Positions 49,151 to 64,000 of a stretch of 64,000 bases of DNA are shown in pieces. The stretch lies in NCBI GenBank assembly GCA_022829145.1, contig CM040761.1, forward strand, positions 15,434,245-15,498,244. The letters run 5' to 3'. The position numbers and the translations under genes were made by a program. This stretch comes from Albula goreensis. Its lineage: Eukaryota > Chordata > Actinopteri > Albuliformes > Albulidae. Below the pieces are notes generated by a model. That model made no database searches, was not told the origin of the DNA, and worked only from the letters and a program-made list of their open reading frames with translations. The first letter of the stretch is position 1; each line of letters starts with the position of its first letter.

Positions 49151-52100
49151 AGCGTCAGAGGTGGAAGAGCTGTCATCCTCAGTTTCCCCTTTCCTCACCA
49201 AGAACCTCCACCGGGTGGACAGAATCTGTGAGTGAATAAAATATTACATGTTTTAGGTAGGTTTTGCCAGATGGAGTATAGATGTGTGGGCTTCTGAGGC
49301 AGGTTTGCGCAATAAATCTTATGTCATGAACTCTATGATTATGACCCTTTGATTTTGGGATTTGCCTGAAAGGTTTTTTTGTGAATGTCACATGGCCTAT
49401 TTTTGAATAAGGTTTTAAAATCTGAAAACATTTAAATTAAACATTTCTTTTGCAGATGTGATGAATCTGAATACTAGTCATCTAAACTTTGTAAACTTTG
49501 TACCTTTCTGAGTCCATCCTGATGAACAGGAATGTCTGATTATGAAATTCCTCAATGTTAATTGCACATCAGTTTTTAAAAATGCTGTAAGTGATTTCAA
49601 ATGAATGGTGATTTTAAATATGTATTCCATCACATTTTACAGAATACTGATTTTAAACATCCTTCATGTATTCTGTTGGAATAGTCAATATCAGCAATGC
49701 AAAAGAATACTAAAGATTACTTTTAGGGAACAGTAGTATACAGATAAATGTTCTTCTCATCTTTTCACCTTAAAGTGTAAACTGATGATAAATCATTTTG
49801 GTTAATTTTCCTTGATTATGGAAAAGCCTACATGTGCATTTTTATCAATGCATTTCGTTGTGAAACTACTCTCTTTCATTAACGACCAAGCAATTAATTA
49901 TCAATAAGTAATCTTTAGGAACTTTTAGGTACTCTTTACCTGAGATTTCAGAGAATATTGACAGTCTACAGGTGATTTTATTTGATCTTCTTATATTTTT
50001 CCATTCAAATGCTTATCAAAACCATGATTTTGTAATGTTTGCTTGCCTTATTGTACATCGAAACACTGCTGTGAAACTTTCAATCACTACAATGTTGCAA
50101 AGAATTTATCTCATGTTATCAGAACAACAGGTATAAATTATTCCAACATACACATGATTACTAGAAACACTGAGTATGCATCTTGCTGTGTTCCTGTGTG
50201 GATACCTGAACAAATCTCTCATTAAGAATGTCTTCTCTACATACCTGCATTTGTCTCTTCCTGAGAAATTCCAACACTCCCCAAGTGTTTTTTTTCTCAG
50301 TCAGAGCTGACCTCTCATCACATGGTGTACTGAGGCATGTCTTCCCTTTTCCTCTCTCCTCATACTCCTGTACCTTTCTTTTAACATTTCCTGTGGAAAC
50401 AGAAAGGAAATGATTCTGTGTGTGCTGGGCACAGAGTACAAGTGAAGGGACTGTGAACACCTCATCGTGCTTTGCACTGTATTTGGATTAGTTTAAGTGA
50501 ATTCAGCAGCCTTGCTTTAATCTAATAGGTCTGTGCGATTGTCAATACTGAGTCAGATCTGTCTGTCTGTTTTACCAGATTAACAAGTGCTTCTACACAG
50601 AGATTACTGTAAATAATGAGACTGTTACCTGCTGGTGGAACCAGGCATTCGCTCTCATTCTTATGTTCATCAAGGTTTTCACTGGAAAACCCTTTCAAAG
50701 TCTTCTGAAATTCTTTTTCTTGCCTCTCAACATTTCCTGTGGAAACACAAAGTAAATGACCCTGTATGTGCTGGGTACAGTATAAATGTGAGGGTGCTGT
50801 GAATACATGCTTATGTTTTACACCATGACATCAATTCAGTTTAGTGGATTCAGTGTATAGTGTATTAGTGGATTCAGCAGTGATAAAAGTTACCTCACAG
50901 TGTCTTTGCAAAAATGCTAGCCTTTGTTTTAGATTTGTTAGATTTTGTTCATATCAGTTTGATTTATTTTGATTCAAATTGACTTACTCCAGTTGTGTGT
51001 GACCAATACAGAGTCAGTCAATTGTTGGTCATGCTGATCAAGACTGTTTTTAAGGTGTAATAAGTATTATGTGTTATTTAAATGATTATTTCCCATTGCA
51101 TGAGTGATTTACATCCATTAAAGAATCAATGTTTACATTTGAATTCCCAATTTGTTTTCAGTAGCAGTGATTTTTTCAGTTTTAAAAAATGCTAATTATT
51201 GTCAGTGGCATAGCAGATATTCATAATTTCACCACACAAATTCCATCATCACCAACATCTACAGCACCTGTATTCAGTCTTGAAGATCCATGGATGGTAC
51301 AGGTGTTTGTTGCACTTAACTGTAATAAACTGTGTTGATTCATTCTCTCGTCATGTGGTTTCTTGGGTCTGTACTAGTTGCTGATTTTAGTCACAACAAA
51401 AAGCAATAACCTGCAGTGCTCCAAGTGCAGGAGTTTATACTACTCTTCTACAGCTTACCATGATGTAGAGCTTCAACGTCCTCTTTATTTGTCTTTTCTA
51501 TAACACAAAAATATTTAATAATAGATGAAGTAGTAGTGTAAGTAGTATTGTAAGTGCTACTGTATGTCCTGCTTTGGGGGCTGCATATCTTACATTTCAG
51601 GGATGTTTGTTCCAAATGTATGGTAACAAAGGTAGTGCAATCATTGAATCAAGCATGAAGTATTTCTGCATATTTAATATGTGAAGACACTTACTTTTGC
51701 AGTATTTCTTATAGTAGATGAAAACCAGTCCCAAAACGATGGCGATGAGGATAAGAACAATGATGAGCACAGTTATAATGCCAGATGAACTTCCTGAAAG
51801 AGAGAGATGACAAACACAACACTATATAAAGCAATAAAAAAATCAAAGCTCATCCATTTTACTTGCAATCATCCACAGCTGTGGACCACCTCAGGTTCTA
51901 TAGTCCTACTGGGATAGCAGAATCAATCAGAATTCTGTCTTGGTAAAGCGCTTTTATCCAGATTGTTGTACATTTAATTACAACGGCTGTCTGCTTACAT
52001 TATACCCAGGTAATTTATAATAAACCAGGATATTAAATCAGAAATGAAGGTAATTATATTCAAATATACATCATATGTTCAATTATAAATATACAAAGTT

Positions 52101-55100
52101 GTTCAGATAAACTTATTCTGTGCTATTCTACAGCTGCCTATAAGCTGGTAGATACTAATGATGATAAGATACTACATCAGGTGTGTGGGCATTACCTGGT
52201 GCAGGTAAGCAGGTCTTTGCATCAAAGTCCTCTCTTCTATTGCTCACAGGGTTCTTCACCACACAGGTGTAGATAGCAGCATCAGAGCTCTGAACGTCCT
52301 CATTGTTGAGCTGCAGCTCAGACCCTGATTTATTCTGTATCTCAGGCCCCACCCAGCTGTACTGAGTCAGTGGGCTCTGATCCCCAGCACACCTCAGGGT
52401 TATCATGGAGTTGCAGATCTGGCAGGTCACAGCTGGTTTAGTCACAGCATCTACATGAAGAGAAAGGGGGCAAAGGCTGGTAATAAGGTTGATATTCATG
52501 ATCTAAGACAATGCATTAATAACGCAATCAAAATCAATTAAACTGTACCAACAGTTTTAGTGAGCAAGTCCATACCTAAAAATTTGACCCATTATATTTT
52601 GAGCTGTCATGTATACCCACAGCAATTTTTAAGACTTTCAGATGTAGGGAAGTACTTAATATGCAGGTTTGGTTGTTCTCATCATTTGCTGACACAGTTG
52701 AACGTGATATGCAATGCCATTGGGCCATAACTGGTGATTGATAGAAAGAAAGCAAATGGCAAAACAATTACAATATGTTTATTTCTGTAGAAGAAACTAA
52801 AAGAAAGTTTTTGAACTCACAGGCAAGGTACAAAAACAAGCAAGTATAGGTATTCATGTTTCTCAAAGAAAGACTGAAATATTTAAAGGAATAACATAAC
52901 TACTAAAACGTGAAATTAGTTTCCCTCACAATCCTAACGTGAAGATCTACTATAGTGTCTCAATGAGCATGGCAAAGTGCCAAACAGATTTTGATTAGTT
53001 CCCCACATACAATTCTCGTGAAATTAGGCAGAACAATTGCTCCGACAGCAAGACTGAAGATGACAACAAAGATGGATGGATTCAGCTTTTTCTGAGAAAA
53101 ATTCAGCAAAAACTAGTTTTGACCAATGAGAAGCTGGGATTTTCTGGATCCAACTGCACATGTGGTGCCACAGGGCGCTACAGTTCTTATCCGAACCATT
53201 ACTTAATCATTTTCTTCACACTTTACCACTGGTAATATTTATCTCCACAATTTCAAATGTAAATGTCCAAAAGATGTATTTTTAATGTTTCATTTTTAAG
53301 ATTTAATAAGTCTTATATGCATATCAATGCGCATAACAACTGAAGATGGCTGTGTTCTTCATTATACATGCTGATTCAAGTCAGCTTACGGCATGTTTCA
53401 AATGGTAAAACCCCAGGATTCTACCTAAAAAGAAGAACAACTACCAGTTGAGGTGAATTGAACTGCCATGAAAATATGGCCAAAAGAGTATCTTCCTGTA
53501 ATTTTATTAATTTGCCAAAAATAAATAAATTTCAGAATTTGTGTTAAATGACAGAACTCACGAACTTCAGCACAATATATAAGTTCTTACTATTCTTAAT
53601 GTTATATGTAAAATATTGTAAAGTATTTTGAGGAACTACTTCATTCCTGCTTTTCAGATTATAGTTACATTCATGCAAAGCTGTGCATTAAATAAATGCA
53701 AACTGCATTTTACATCTGCACAAACAAAGCTGCATGTTTTGAATAGAGCATATTTTGAGTAGTATACATATAGCTGCATCTCTGTAATAAAAGACTGCAT
53801 CCATTAAGGCTTACTCACCATAGATGTTCACTGTCTGATGATAGTAGTGCAGCTTTCCATTGATCTGCAGTTCACCAGTGTAGTGCCCACTGTCTGATGT
53901 CTGCAGTTTTAGGAGTGTAAGAGCTCCTGTCCATAAATTCATGATTACTGTACGTCCACTGTAAGACCCATACTCTATTAACTGGAACTGGTCATACTCA
54001 ACCACTTTGTCACCTTCAAACTTCCACAGAATATCCTCCAGTATACCTTTGATGTTTGGTTGTAGTGTGAAGTTTCCATTAGACTGGAAAATGAGGTCAG
54101 ATGTACATTCACCTGCAACAGACACAGGGGGAATAGAAACATGGCATTGTTTTAGAATACCCAACAATTTAACAAAAACACAAAAAAAGTGCAGAAAATC
54201 TGTTGAAATTCATTTGGCAACCACCTAGTGTTCTCTTCCTGGTGATCATAACCAGGTTATGCGTCTTTATGAGTTACCCTTCAATACAAGCATTTTGTAA
54301 AATGGAGACATACCACAAATAACAGCTTTGTGAAGCTCACCATATACAGCTTTTGTTGAGACTAGGTCATATAGATATTGATTAAGATCATTGGTAATTT
54401 TAGAAGTCAAAGTTTTGTGTCATTCCACAACTGTCCCATTCATCTGTCTATCCCGGCTGCCGAGCTTCAACTTGCCATTGCTGTTCCTCTTTGCCTGATA
54501 CTGTTTGTTTGAATGTGGCAAGTGACTGACGAACCTGCAATCTGAGAACCAACCTCTTTTTAAACTGTTATTTACTCCAGGTTGCTTTGGAAACTCTGAT
54601 ATCAGAGTACTGTTTGTCAGACTCCTTTTGTTGTTGAACCATATTACTAATTGGAATTCACCATAATATGAATGACCTACAGTATGTAACTTCCTTTGCG
54701 ATTGCAAAATTAAAATGTAATTAAAATTGTTTCCGTTCATTTTTCCACTTCCTGTAGCCTATGCCCTCCCCCAAAAAAAATCATAAAACTGGTATTGCCC
54801 TTTTGCCAGTAAAACACAAAAGAAAGGAGAAAAGAATTGGTTGGTTCCTCCCTGCTCTCTCTGATTTGGGCCAGGCCTAAAATGTGTGCCATGACCTGAT
54901 TATTATTGATGGTCAAGGTGAGATTTCATGAACCCCATGGGGAAAAATCTGCATTTAAACCATTAATCATTAACAGGTTTGAACCATGTATGGCCATAAA
55001 TGCTTTTGTCTACACAGCCAGCATGGCTTTATGTCCAAACAGCTCAGTCACTGATACTGTTTGGTAGCTTCTTCCTCTTTTGGTTCAATGAAACCTCACT

Positions 55101-56733
55101 CCCCATAATTAATTATTTTACTGCAGAATTTAATGAAAATGTGGAGAATGATGTGAATAATTTATTACACTTCTACTATGATTATATGTTGAAAGCTTTT
55201 GATGTCATGAAAAGGATTCATTCATGGAAAATCTTAAATATTTTAATGATAACACATTGTCCCATGACAAATGTACTACTTTCTATTATTACTTTGAAAA
55301 TGAAAACCAATTATTTGTATAACAGTTCTAATAACAGTTTTATGGCTTAATTCATAAGGGTAGAAAATGTCCTTTTCTTCAATGGAAAGCTGAATCAATG
55401 AAAAATTGTGTTTAATACACACGTCAACTCCAAATTACAATAATATCACAGATTAACGTGAAATGTTTATTGGATGATTACATTAATCATCATATTACTA
55501 AAGTTGCCATGACGACTTAAACAAAACCATTAAGATAGTTAATACGGTAGAATAACTGTTCTCTGAGTAGTAGTCTATGTTCCTGACAAGTGCCATTGCT
55601 GAACATGCGATTGGTGCTCCGAGATGTACCCTACTACTGTACCCTGCAGCCAGACCGTTGGAGTCCAAAGTACAACAACTGAAAACGGACCGTCTTATCT
55701 CTGATTTAGTCCTGACAAATGATTAACTAACAGAGCAGTTTCTGCGACGAGATGTCTCATCAAGCCATATAATATTATGGAACTCGGCTTTATACGGATG
55801 AGAGCACATCAGCGTCCCTGAAAAATACAAAATCAAGCCATAATGTTGCATGGTGGCTATTATAAGAAAACATCCTAGTCTTCAAACCAAAACCGGTAGC
55901 CCAAAACCATACAGCCCCTAACCTTGTGACTTTTACAGCGTTGACACAGCCCTGATTTTGATAGCTACACATCAGTGATAAGTTGAAAGTGAAAGTAGCC
56001 TGATTTGCCTTAAACTACTCCTTTATTTCCCAAACGCGTTTGTAATATCAGTGTCGAATGATCAGCTGAGTGGTTGGTGTGGTTAAGTGGTTTGGTACAA
56101 GCGCTGACACGTCTCTTACGCCCAATCTTGTTGCTCTAAAATGTCACATTATATGTGGTAGCTTTGCACTGCTCAATCACTAATTCCCAGAGGACCATTT
56201 TCTGTCCCCAGAAATCACAGAACGTCATATCGCATCATAGACATGGTATCCGCTCTTTAGAGTGCACATCACCGTCTATGGAAAAACACGCAATCATTGC
56301 AGGTTATCTACATGACGATGAAACAGACAGAAACATATACTTATCTAGAATATGACATGGTATTATCATAAAGTTAAAGAAACGGTTTAGCCCTCAAGAG
56401 AAAATGATCAAAATAATAAATCTAAATGTACAACCATATTTGAAAAAGAAATGATTGCAATGCGGAATTATCTGTGTACAGTTTAACCAACTTAAAACAT
56501 GCATTTTTCTTACAACAGGGTTAGGTGGAGATCGGAATGCCTTCTGCGTATTTATCAAGATAGTTAAAAGGTAATCACTGAAAGAAATTAAAATGTATTA
56601 CTTCAAATCTACATGGTCCGATTTGATTACAAACATCACTTAATTACATCAAATATAATTCCCAGTGCTTACCAAGTGTTAAATGTAGGATCAAAAAGGC
56701 TAAAGCCGTGACATTGTAGTGTTTTCTTGCCAT
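48641..56733 (-). CDS. R4: CD2/SLAM-family-like receptor with repeat-built tail
   Basis: Exons: signal 56673-56733 (MARKHYNVTALAFLILHLTL), V-like 53819-54112, C2-like 52196-52450, transmembrane 51695-51793, tail 51459-51497, 50629-50736, 50245-50390, last 48641-49225. Junctions are phase 1 until exon 50245-50390, which ends in phase 0; the next acceptor (attcactcacag, before ATTCTGTCC) is also phase 0. The model gives about 528 residues. Membrane span GIITVLIIVLILIAIVLGLVF, then YYKKYCK. Tail exons 50629-50736 (GNVERQEKEFQKTLKG) and 50245-50390 (GNVKRKVQEYEERGKGK) are homologous to R2 exons 33687-33773 and 34079-34240. The last exon carries Ser/Asp/Lys-rich repeats and stops at 48641-48643 in the second repeat. 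No tyrosine switch motif. Likely leukocyte receptor; ligand unknown. Confidence 0.8.
52196..52450 (-). CDS. R4 exon 3: C2-like Ig domain
   Basis: 85 codons, phase 1 to 1. Cysteines in VTCQICN (two), LRCAGD, YTCVVK and AKTC. Last residues AKTCLPAPG recall R1 (AKTCLPAQG), while the upstream intron matches R3, so the exon looks like a mosaic. Confidence 0.9.
53819..54112 (-). CDS. R4 exon 2: V-like Ig domain
   Basis: 98 codons, phase 1 to 1. GECTSDLIFQSNGNFTLQP, core Trp in DILWKFEGDKVVEY, and TSDSGHYTGELQING. A single Cys near the start and none at the B/F positions. NFT is a possible glycosylation site. Confidence 0.88.
55985..55994 (-). promoter_or_regulatory. Orphan IRF/ISRE-type site in R4 intron 1
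   Basis: GAAAGTGAAA in the same orientation as the R1, R3 and R4 promoter sites, but about 680 bp inside R4. The first ATG after it (near 55972) opens a short frame without a hydrophobic leader. It could mark an alternative promoter or the relic of a lost paralog's start. Confidence 0.4.
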
Positions 56734-56786
56734 CGTTCACCTTCGATCTGGTCCACAACAAACGATGAAATGCAGACAGCGTGAGT

Positions 56787-56796
56787 GAAAGTGAAA
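56787..56796 (-). promoter_or_regulatory. IRF/ISRE-type site upstream of R4
   Basis: GAAAGTGAAA on +, 53 bp upstream of the R4 start codon, in the context gagtgaaagtgaaactac. Confidence 0.6.
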
Positions 56797-56799
56797 CTA

Positions 56800-60416
<3,617 letters not shown>

Positions 60417-63400
60417 ATGGCCTGTGGTATAATTTCTTTAATTTTGCTCCTGTGTCTCAACAGTCTTGCCACAGAAACTCTGGGTGAGTTAAAATAATTC
60501 ATATTAATCTATGAATCTCATATTGTTTTGAATTGTTGAAAAAAAGGGAAATACCGCAAACAGTATTTAGCGGAGATCATGATTTTCCAACAAACTCTGA
60601 ATTGGTTTTATTGACTTGTTGAACTTTTTTTAGCTTTGTTTGACAATGAAGCTCCAGCATTTCGATGTATTTGAGTTTGTGTTTGTATCAGTACTGTTTT
60701 CATTATACTGTACTGTAACTGGATTTATGAGTAATGTTTTATATTTGCTAGCAATTCCTTTTTGATTCTATTGATTGTTTGTTTAATATTAAGAGATTAA
60801 AAGCAACAACAATCATATCAAGGAATCTTAAGATTATTTTAGTCTGAAATATGAAATGCCAGGCACATTAAATGTATTTTTTATGCTGTCATCCAGCTGT
60901 ATCACATAATGGACTATAGTGCTGGATTTAATTTTTCACACATTTGAAAAAAAATAATGTTCCATAAATAAATAAATAAATAAATAAATAAAGACAAAAT
61001 ATTATTGAATTTTATTATCCCCCCCAATATAAAGAGCATACTTTAATGGAAGTCAAATATTGTTTGCTGTCTGGGAAGGCAATGATTTGAAATTGCTGGT
61101 AATTGAGACATAATTACACTGTTACATATTTCCTTAATTAAAATTTGTATGCATTTTAGTATCTAAAATGGTGAAACATTTGTGTTGTTCGTTTGTTTTG
61201 TCCTCAATACAAATGTCATTCTTTCATCTAAAAAAGCAGCTTGATGTCAGAATGATTTAGCCGCAGGCCAGCAAACCTGGGGCTTTCAGCAGTGCATTTG
61301 ATCTACAAGTTTAAGCGTTCTCAGCAACTGATTCACTGTCAGTCTTCAGAAATGTCTGCGTTATTTGAACATTATGGTTGCATTTTGTATTGGTGGTATA
61401 TGGTTGCATGTGTGGATTATGCATTCAAGTATTATGAAATGCCCTTCTAACTTCAAGCACTAGCATAGGTCATATTTTTAGTGACTTCCTTGCATTTAAA
61501 GATCTGAAAGCTTTTTTGTATGTGTCAGCACCAAAGACTACAAACTGTGACTCTACTATGGACTGTAAAGCACGTATTTCTATGCTGCATCCAGTCTGCA
61601 TCATAGTACTTGATGTTGTGCCAGTCATCTTGATCTAAAACTTGAAAAGCAAGGTGGAAATCGCTATGATGTTATTGTCTAAATGGACAGCAATGAAGTA
61701 GAGAGAGGATCAGCCAGGAACAGAAGCCATCCCTCACTGCCTGATACGTAGCAGTGTGTCAGAGTCCGAGGGGATGTGAGCCTATTAGCTGCTAATAAAC
61801 TATTAATTCATCATTTGCTTGCTATGCAAGAGTTTATCAATACAAACTAATAATCTATAAATTCAACCAAAATCCTTTTTGACCACAACTACATTATTTA
61901 TAGTTTTTTGACTATTATATGTTATGTGACTCATATATTATGCAACCTATTGTAGCTACCTATTTAATATTATTTTAATGTTGTTCTATATGCTTTTGGT
62001 ACCTTGTGTTACCTTAACTTGTTTGCCTCACAGTTAAGTAACTTGGTATGAGCTGGTAATGGATTATGCTTACAGTACACAGGAGGGCTTATTTTCACTA
62101 GTAAGTAAGCAATGAGACATTACTTGCAACCTAACATTAAGGTCATTTTGAGGCTCCTGTACTAAAAGAGTGTATTTCATTTTGTAAGGATTAACATTGT
62201 TTTTTTGAAGTCTTCAGCACCCAACTCAAAATAATGACTTAAGCATCTATTTACATTTGAAGTGTTTATGAAAAAGCAACATGTAATTGAAGTGGTTAAA
62301 AATGACTATACAAACAACACTGTCTGATTTTAATCTGAAGTCTAGCTAAGCTTGGCTGCTGGCTACACTGCCGTAGCTATCTTGAGTAATTACAAATGAC
62401 CTCAAATGTATAAAGGCATCCATAAAAGAAAGAAACCAACATGTTAGCTGCCCATTTAATGGCAGTGCAACTAATCTAACCTTCTATCTATCTAGAAACC
62501 AGGCCAGTGTCTGTGAATAGCTTTATCTGTTGAACTAGGTAGTCAGCATGACTATGCCTATGGCCTAGCTTGAACAATCAAGTTATCCTGAGAACATGCT
62601 GAAGAGGCTACAATCTTGTATTAGCTCCCTAAATTGTAAGCAAAATATTTTTATAAAGAAAAATGTATTCACAGCTAATGCACAATAAGTTTGTTTCTTA
62701 TTAAAAGATGTTTAAAAAAAAGAAATGTATTGAATGCTCCAAATAAATTATTTGAGCCTTTCAGTATTTTTTTTCTCCTCTACATCTCTCTCACACAGGT
62801 GATCAAGGGCCATGTAAGTACGTTCGAATGAAGGGTTCGATGACCATTGACTTTGAACTGAAAGAAAAATCAGATTATCGATGGCTACATAACTCATCGC
62901 TTGTGTTTGAGTTTAAAAAAGACAAATACCGTAAAGGCAATTCATCAGATGTAAACGAGGGCTCTTTGGTGTTGAAAAATCTAAAAGCCAGTGACAGTGG
63001 TATATATCAGGCAGAGGCCTTTGACAAGGATGGGCGTTCATCTAAAAACAAACCAAAAAGCATCTGTGTAATTGGTAAGTACAATTATTTCATAATTATT
63101 TTGATTATGTTTTATATTGACATTATGTTGGATGGATTAGATTTCATATGGATTAGATTTCAGAGGTTAAATTCTGTCCAATGACTGGTAAAGAAAAGAT
63201 TATATTTTATGGCTAAGTAATTATTGGTCTTGAAGATACATACACAAGCTAAACTTGCTCTGCTCTTGGTTTTCATACAGGGGAAACACTCTATTGAAAT
63301 TCTCACTCAGATATTATTTCTTTTCCAGAAATATCTAAGCCTGTGGCTGTTGAAGATTGCAAAAACTCCATGCTGAGATGCAAAGGGAATTGGGCATTTA

Positions 63401-63559
63401 ACCGAACCTTTACCTGGACTAGAGACAAAAGCATAGTGAAGGACATAACCAGTAATACAATGAAATTCACCCCTAAAGAAACTTCCAGCAAGTATAAATG
63501 CACAGTAAAGATCGGAGACATTAGTGAAACGAGTGATGAAATTGAAATTAAATGTCAAG
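60417..63559 (+). CDS. R5: CD2-like receptor, 5' part (partial)
   Basis: Exons: signal 60417-60483 (MACGIISLILLLCLNSLATE), V-like 62799-63074, C2-like 63329-63559. All junctions are phase 1, and the last one ends at a GTAAT donor, so transmembrane and tail exons must lie past the last 440 bases or beyond the window. The V-like domain has Trp in YRWLHN, NGSLVLKNLKASDSG-like wording, IYQAEAFDKDG, and two Cys (GPCKY, SICVI) placed near its ends rather than at the usual B/F positions. The C2-like domain starts EISKPVAVEDC and ends KYKCTVKIGD...IEIKC with four Cys. The domain-2 pattern recalls mammalian CD2 (SKP start, KFKC, final C); this is from memory, not alignment. More diverged from R1-R4 than they are from each other. 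Confidence 0.75.
60964..60992. repeat. (AAAT)n microsatellite
   Basis: About seven copies of AAAT/ATAA in R5 intron 1. Confidence 0.9.
62799..63074 (+). CDS. R5 exon 2: V-like Ig domain
   Basis: 92 codons, phase 1 to 1. Shares SDSG-x-Y and the core Trp with R1-R4 but is clearly a different lineage. Lys-rich (KKDKYRKGN, SSKNKPKS). Confidence 0.85.
63329..63559 (+). CDS. R5 exon 3: C2-like Ig domain
   Basis: 77 codons, phase 1 to 1, four Cys (EDCKN, LRCKGN, YKCTVK, IKCQ) and core Trp in FTWTRD. Shorter than the C2 exons of R1-R4, with no GDQSPLTQYSW segment. Confidence 0.85.
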
Positions 63560-64000
63560 GTAATTTCTTTTTACACAGCCATTTGTGTAAAACATCAGGC
63601 TCATTGTTTTTCATTTTTACAAATATTCTCCCATTTTTTAAAATAAAAGGGCAGTTAAGTTTCAACTAGGTTATATATGTTTTATACATAAAATCTCTGA
63701 TAGTTTGTTACTGTTCATTAATGGTGCCCTTTTGTAGTTTTCGCTATGCAGGTCATTAAACAACATAGCCTCGGATAAGGTTCGACCTCCTAACCTGAAC
63801 TGCTGTGCATCACTCATCCATTGACAAAAGCTTAACTATAAAGCAATATCGGTTAACCAAGCAAAATTTTTCCAAATTAGCATTACCATTACATTTGTTC
63901 AGATGTCCAGTTCATTTTATTAGTAAAAATAAATACTGATTAATGAATGATAAAGTGAATTAATAAATGAATGAGTTTGAAATGAATGAAACCTGAAAAG

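Noticed and set aside
54420-54740. 106-codon frame on - in R4 intron 1
   Set aside because: No Ig pattern, no matching splice phase, and not recognised; probably chance or an unnamed repeat.
55000-55350. 116-codon hydrophobic frame on +
   Set aside because: No domain, no promoter or splice support; AT-rich chance frame.

Overview
The window looks like ray-finned fish (teleost) genomic DNA: AT-rich, with GT-AG introns, long CA/TG microsatellites, small non-autonomous DNA transposons, and small phase-1 immunoglobulin (Ig) exons. The species cannot be told from the sequence. All exon models below were read by eye. They rest on GT-AG borders, unbroken phase and similarity between the genes in the window; no alignment or database search was run.

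From about 17.9 kb to the right end lies a cluster of five CD2/SLAM-type Ig-superfamily receptor genes, called R1 to R5 here: R1 17919-26306 (-), R2 28800-37650 (+), R3 39816-45929 (-), R4 48641-56733 (-) and R5 60417 to beyond 63559 (+, running out of the described part of the gene). Each has a short signal-peptide exon ending in phase 1, one V-like exon and one C2-like exon with four cysteines. R1-R4 then have a transmembrane exon and cytoplasmic-tail exons. The V-like domains of R1-R3 have no cysteine, as in CD2-family first domains. R1/R2 are head to head, R2/R3 tail to tail, R3/R4 in tandem, and R4/R5 head to head.

The C2 exons of R1-R4 are nearly the same, while the V exons differ strongly. 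Intron sequence next to the C2 exons pairs R1 with R2 and R3 with R4, and the 3' flanks also pair R3 with R4. R1-R4 all carry an interferon-regulatory-factor type site (TTTCNNTTTC on the coding strand) 36-92 bp upstream of the start codon; R5 does not show one. The tails evolve by local duplication: R1 has a string of symmetric acidic exons, R2 has near-identical 855-bp tandem blocks that each hold a tail exon plus a proline-rich last exon, and R4 has a last exon made of about four 355-bp repeats that have partly lost their frame. I see no immunoreceptor tyrosine switch motif (TxYxxV/I) in any tail. The likely job of the cluster is cell-surface adhesion or signalling on leukocytes (inference from family).

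The first 17.9 kb holds no gene I can support, only microsatellites and small transposon relics. Other intergenic stretches carry a pogo/Tigger-like element at 29945-30443 (inside R2 intron 1), a hAT-like element at 46862-47230, dispersed fish repeats at 40.3-41.4 kb and a perfect palindrome at 46589-46618. I saw no retroviral or LTR element.
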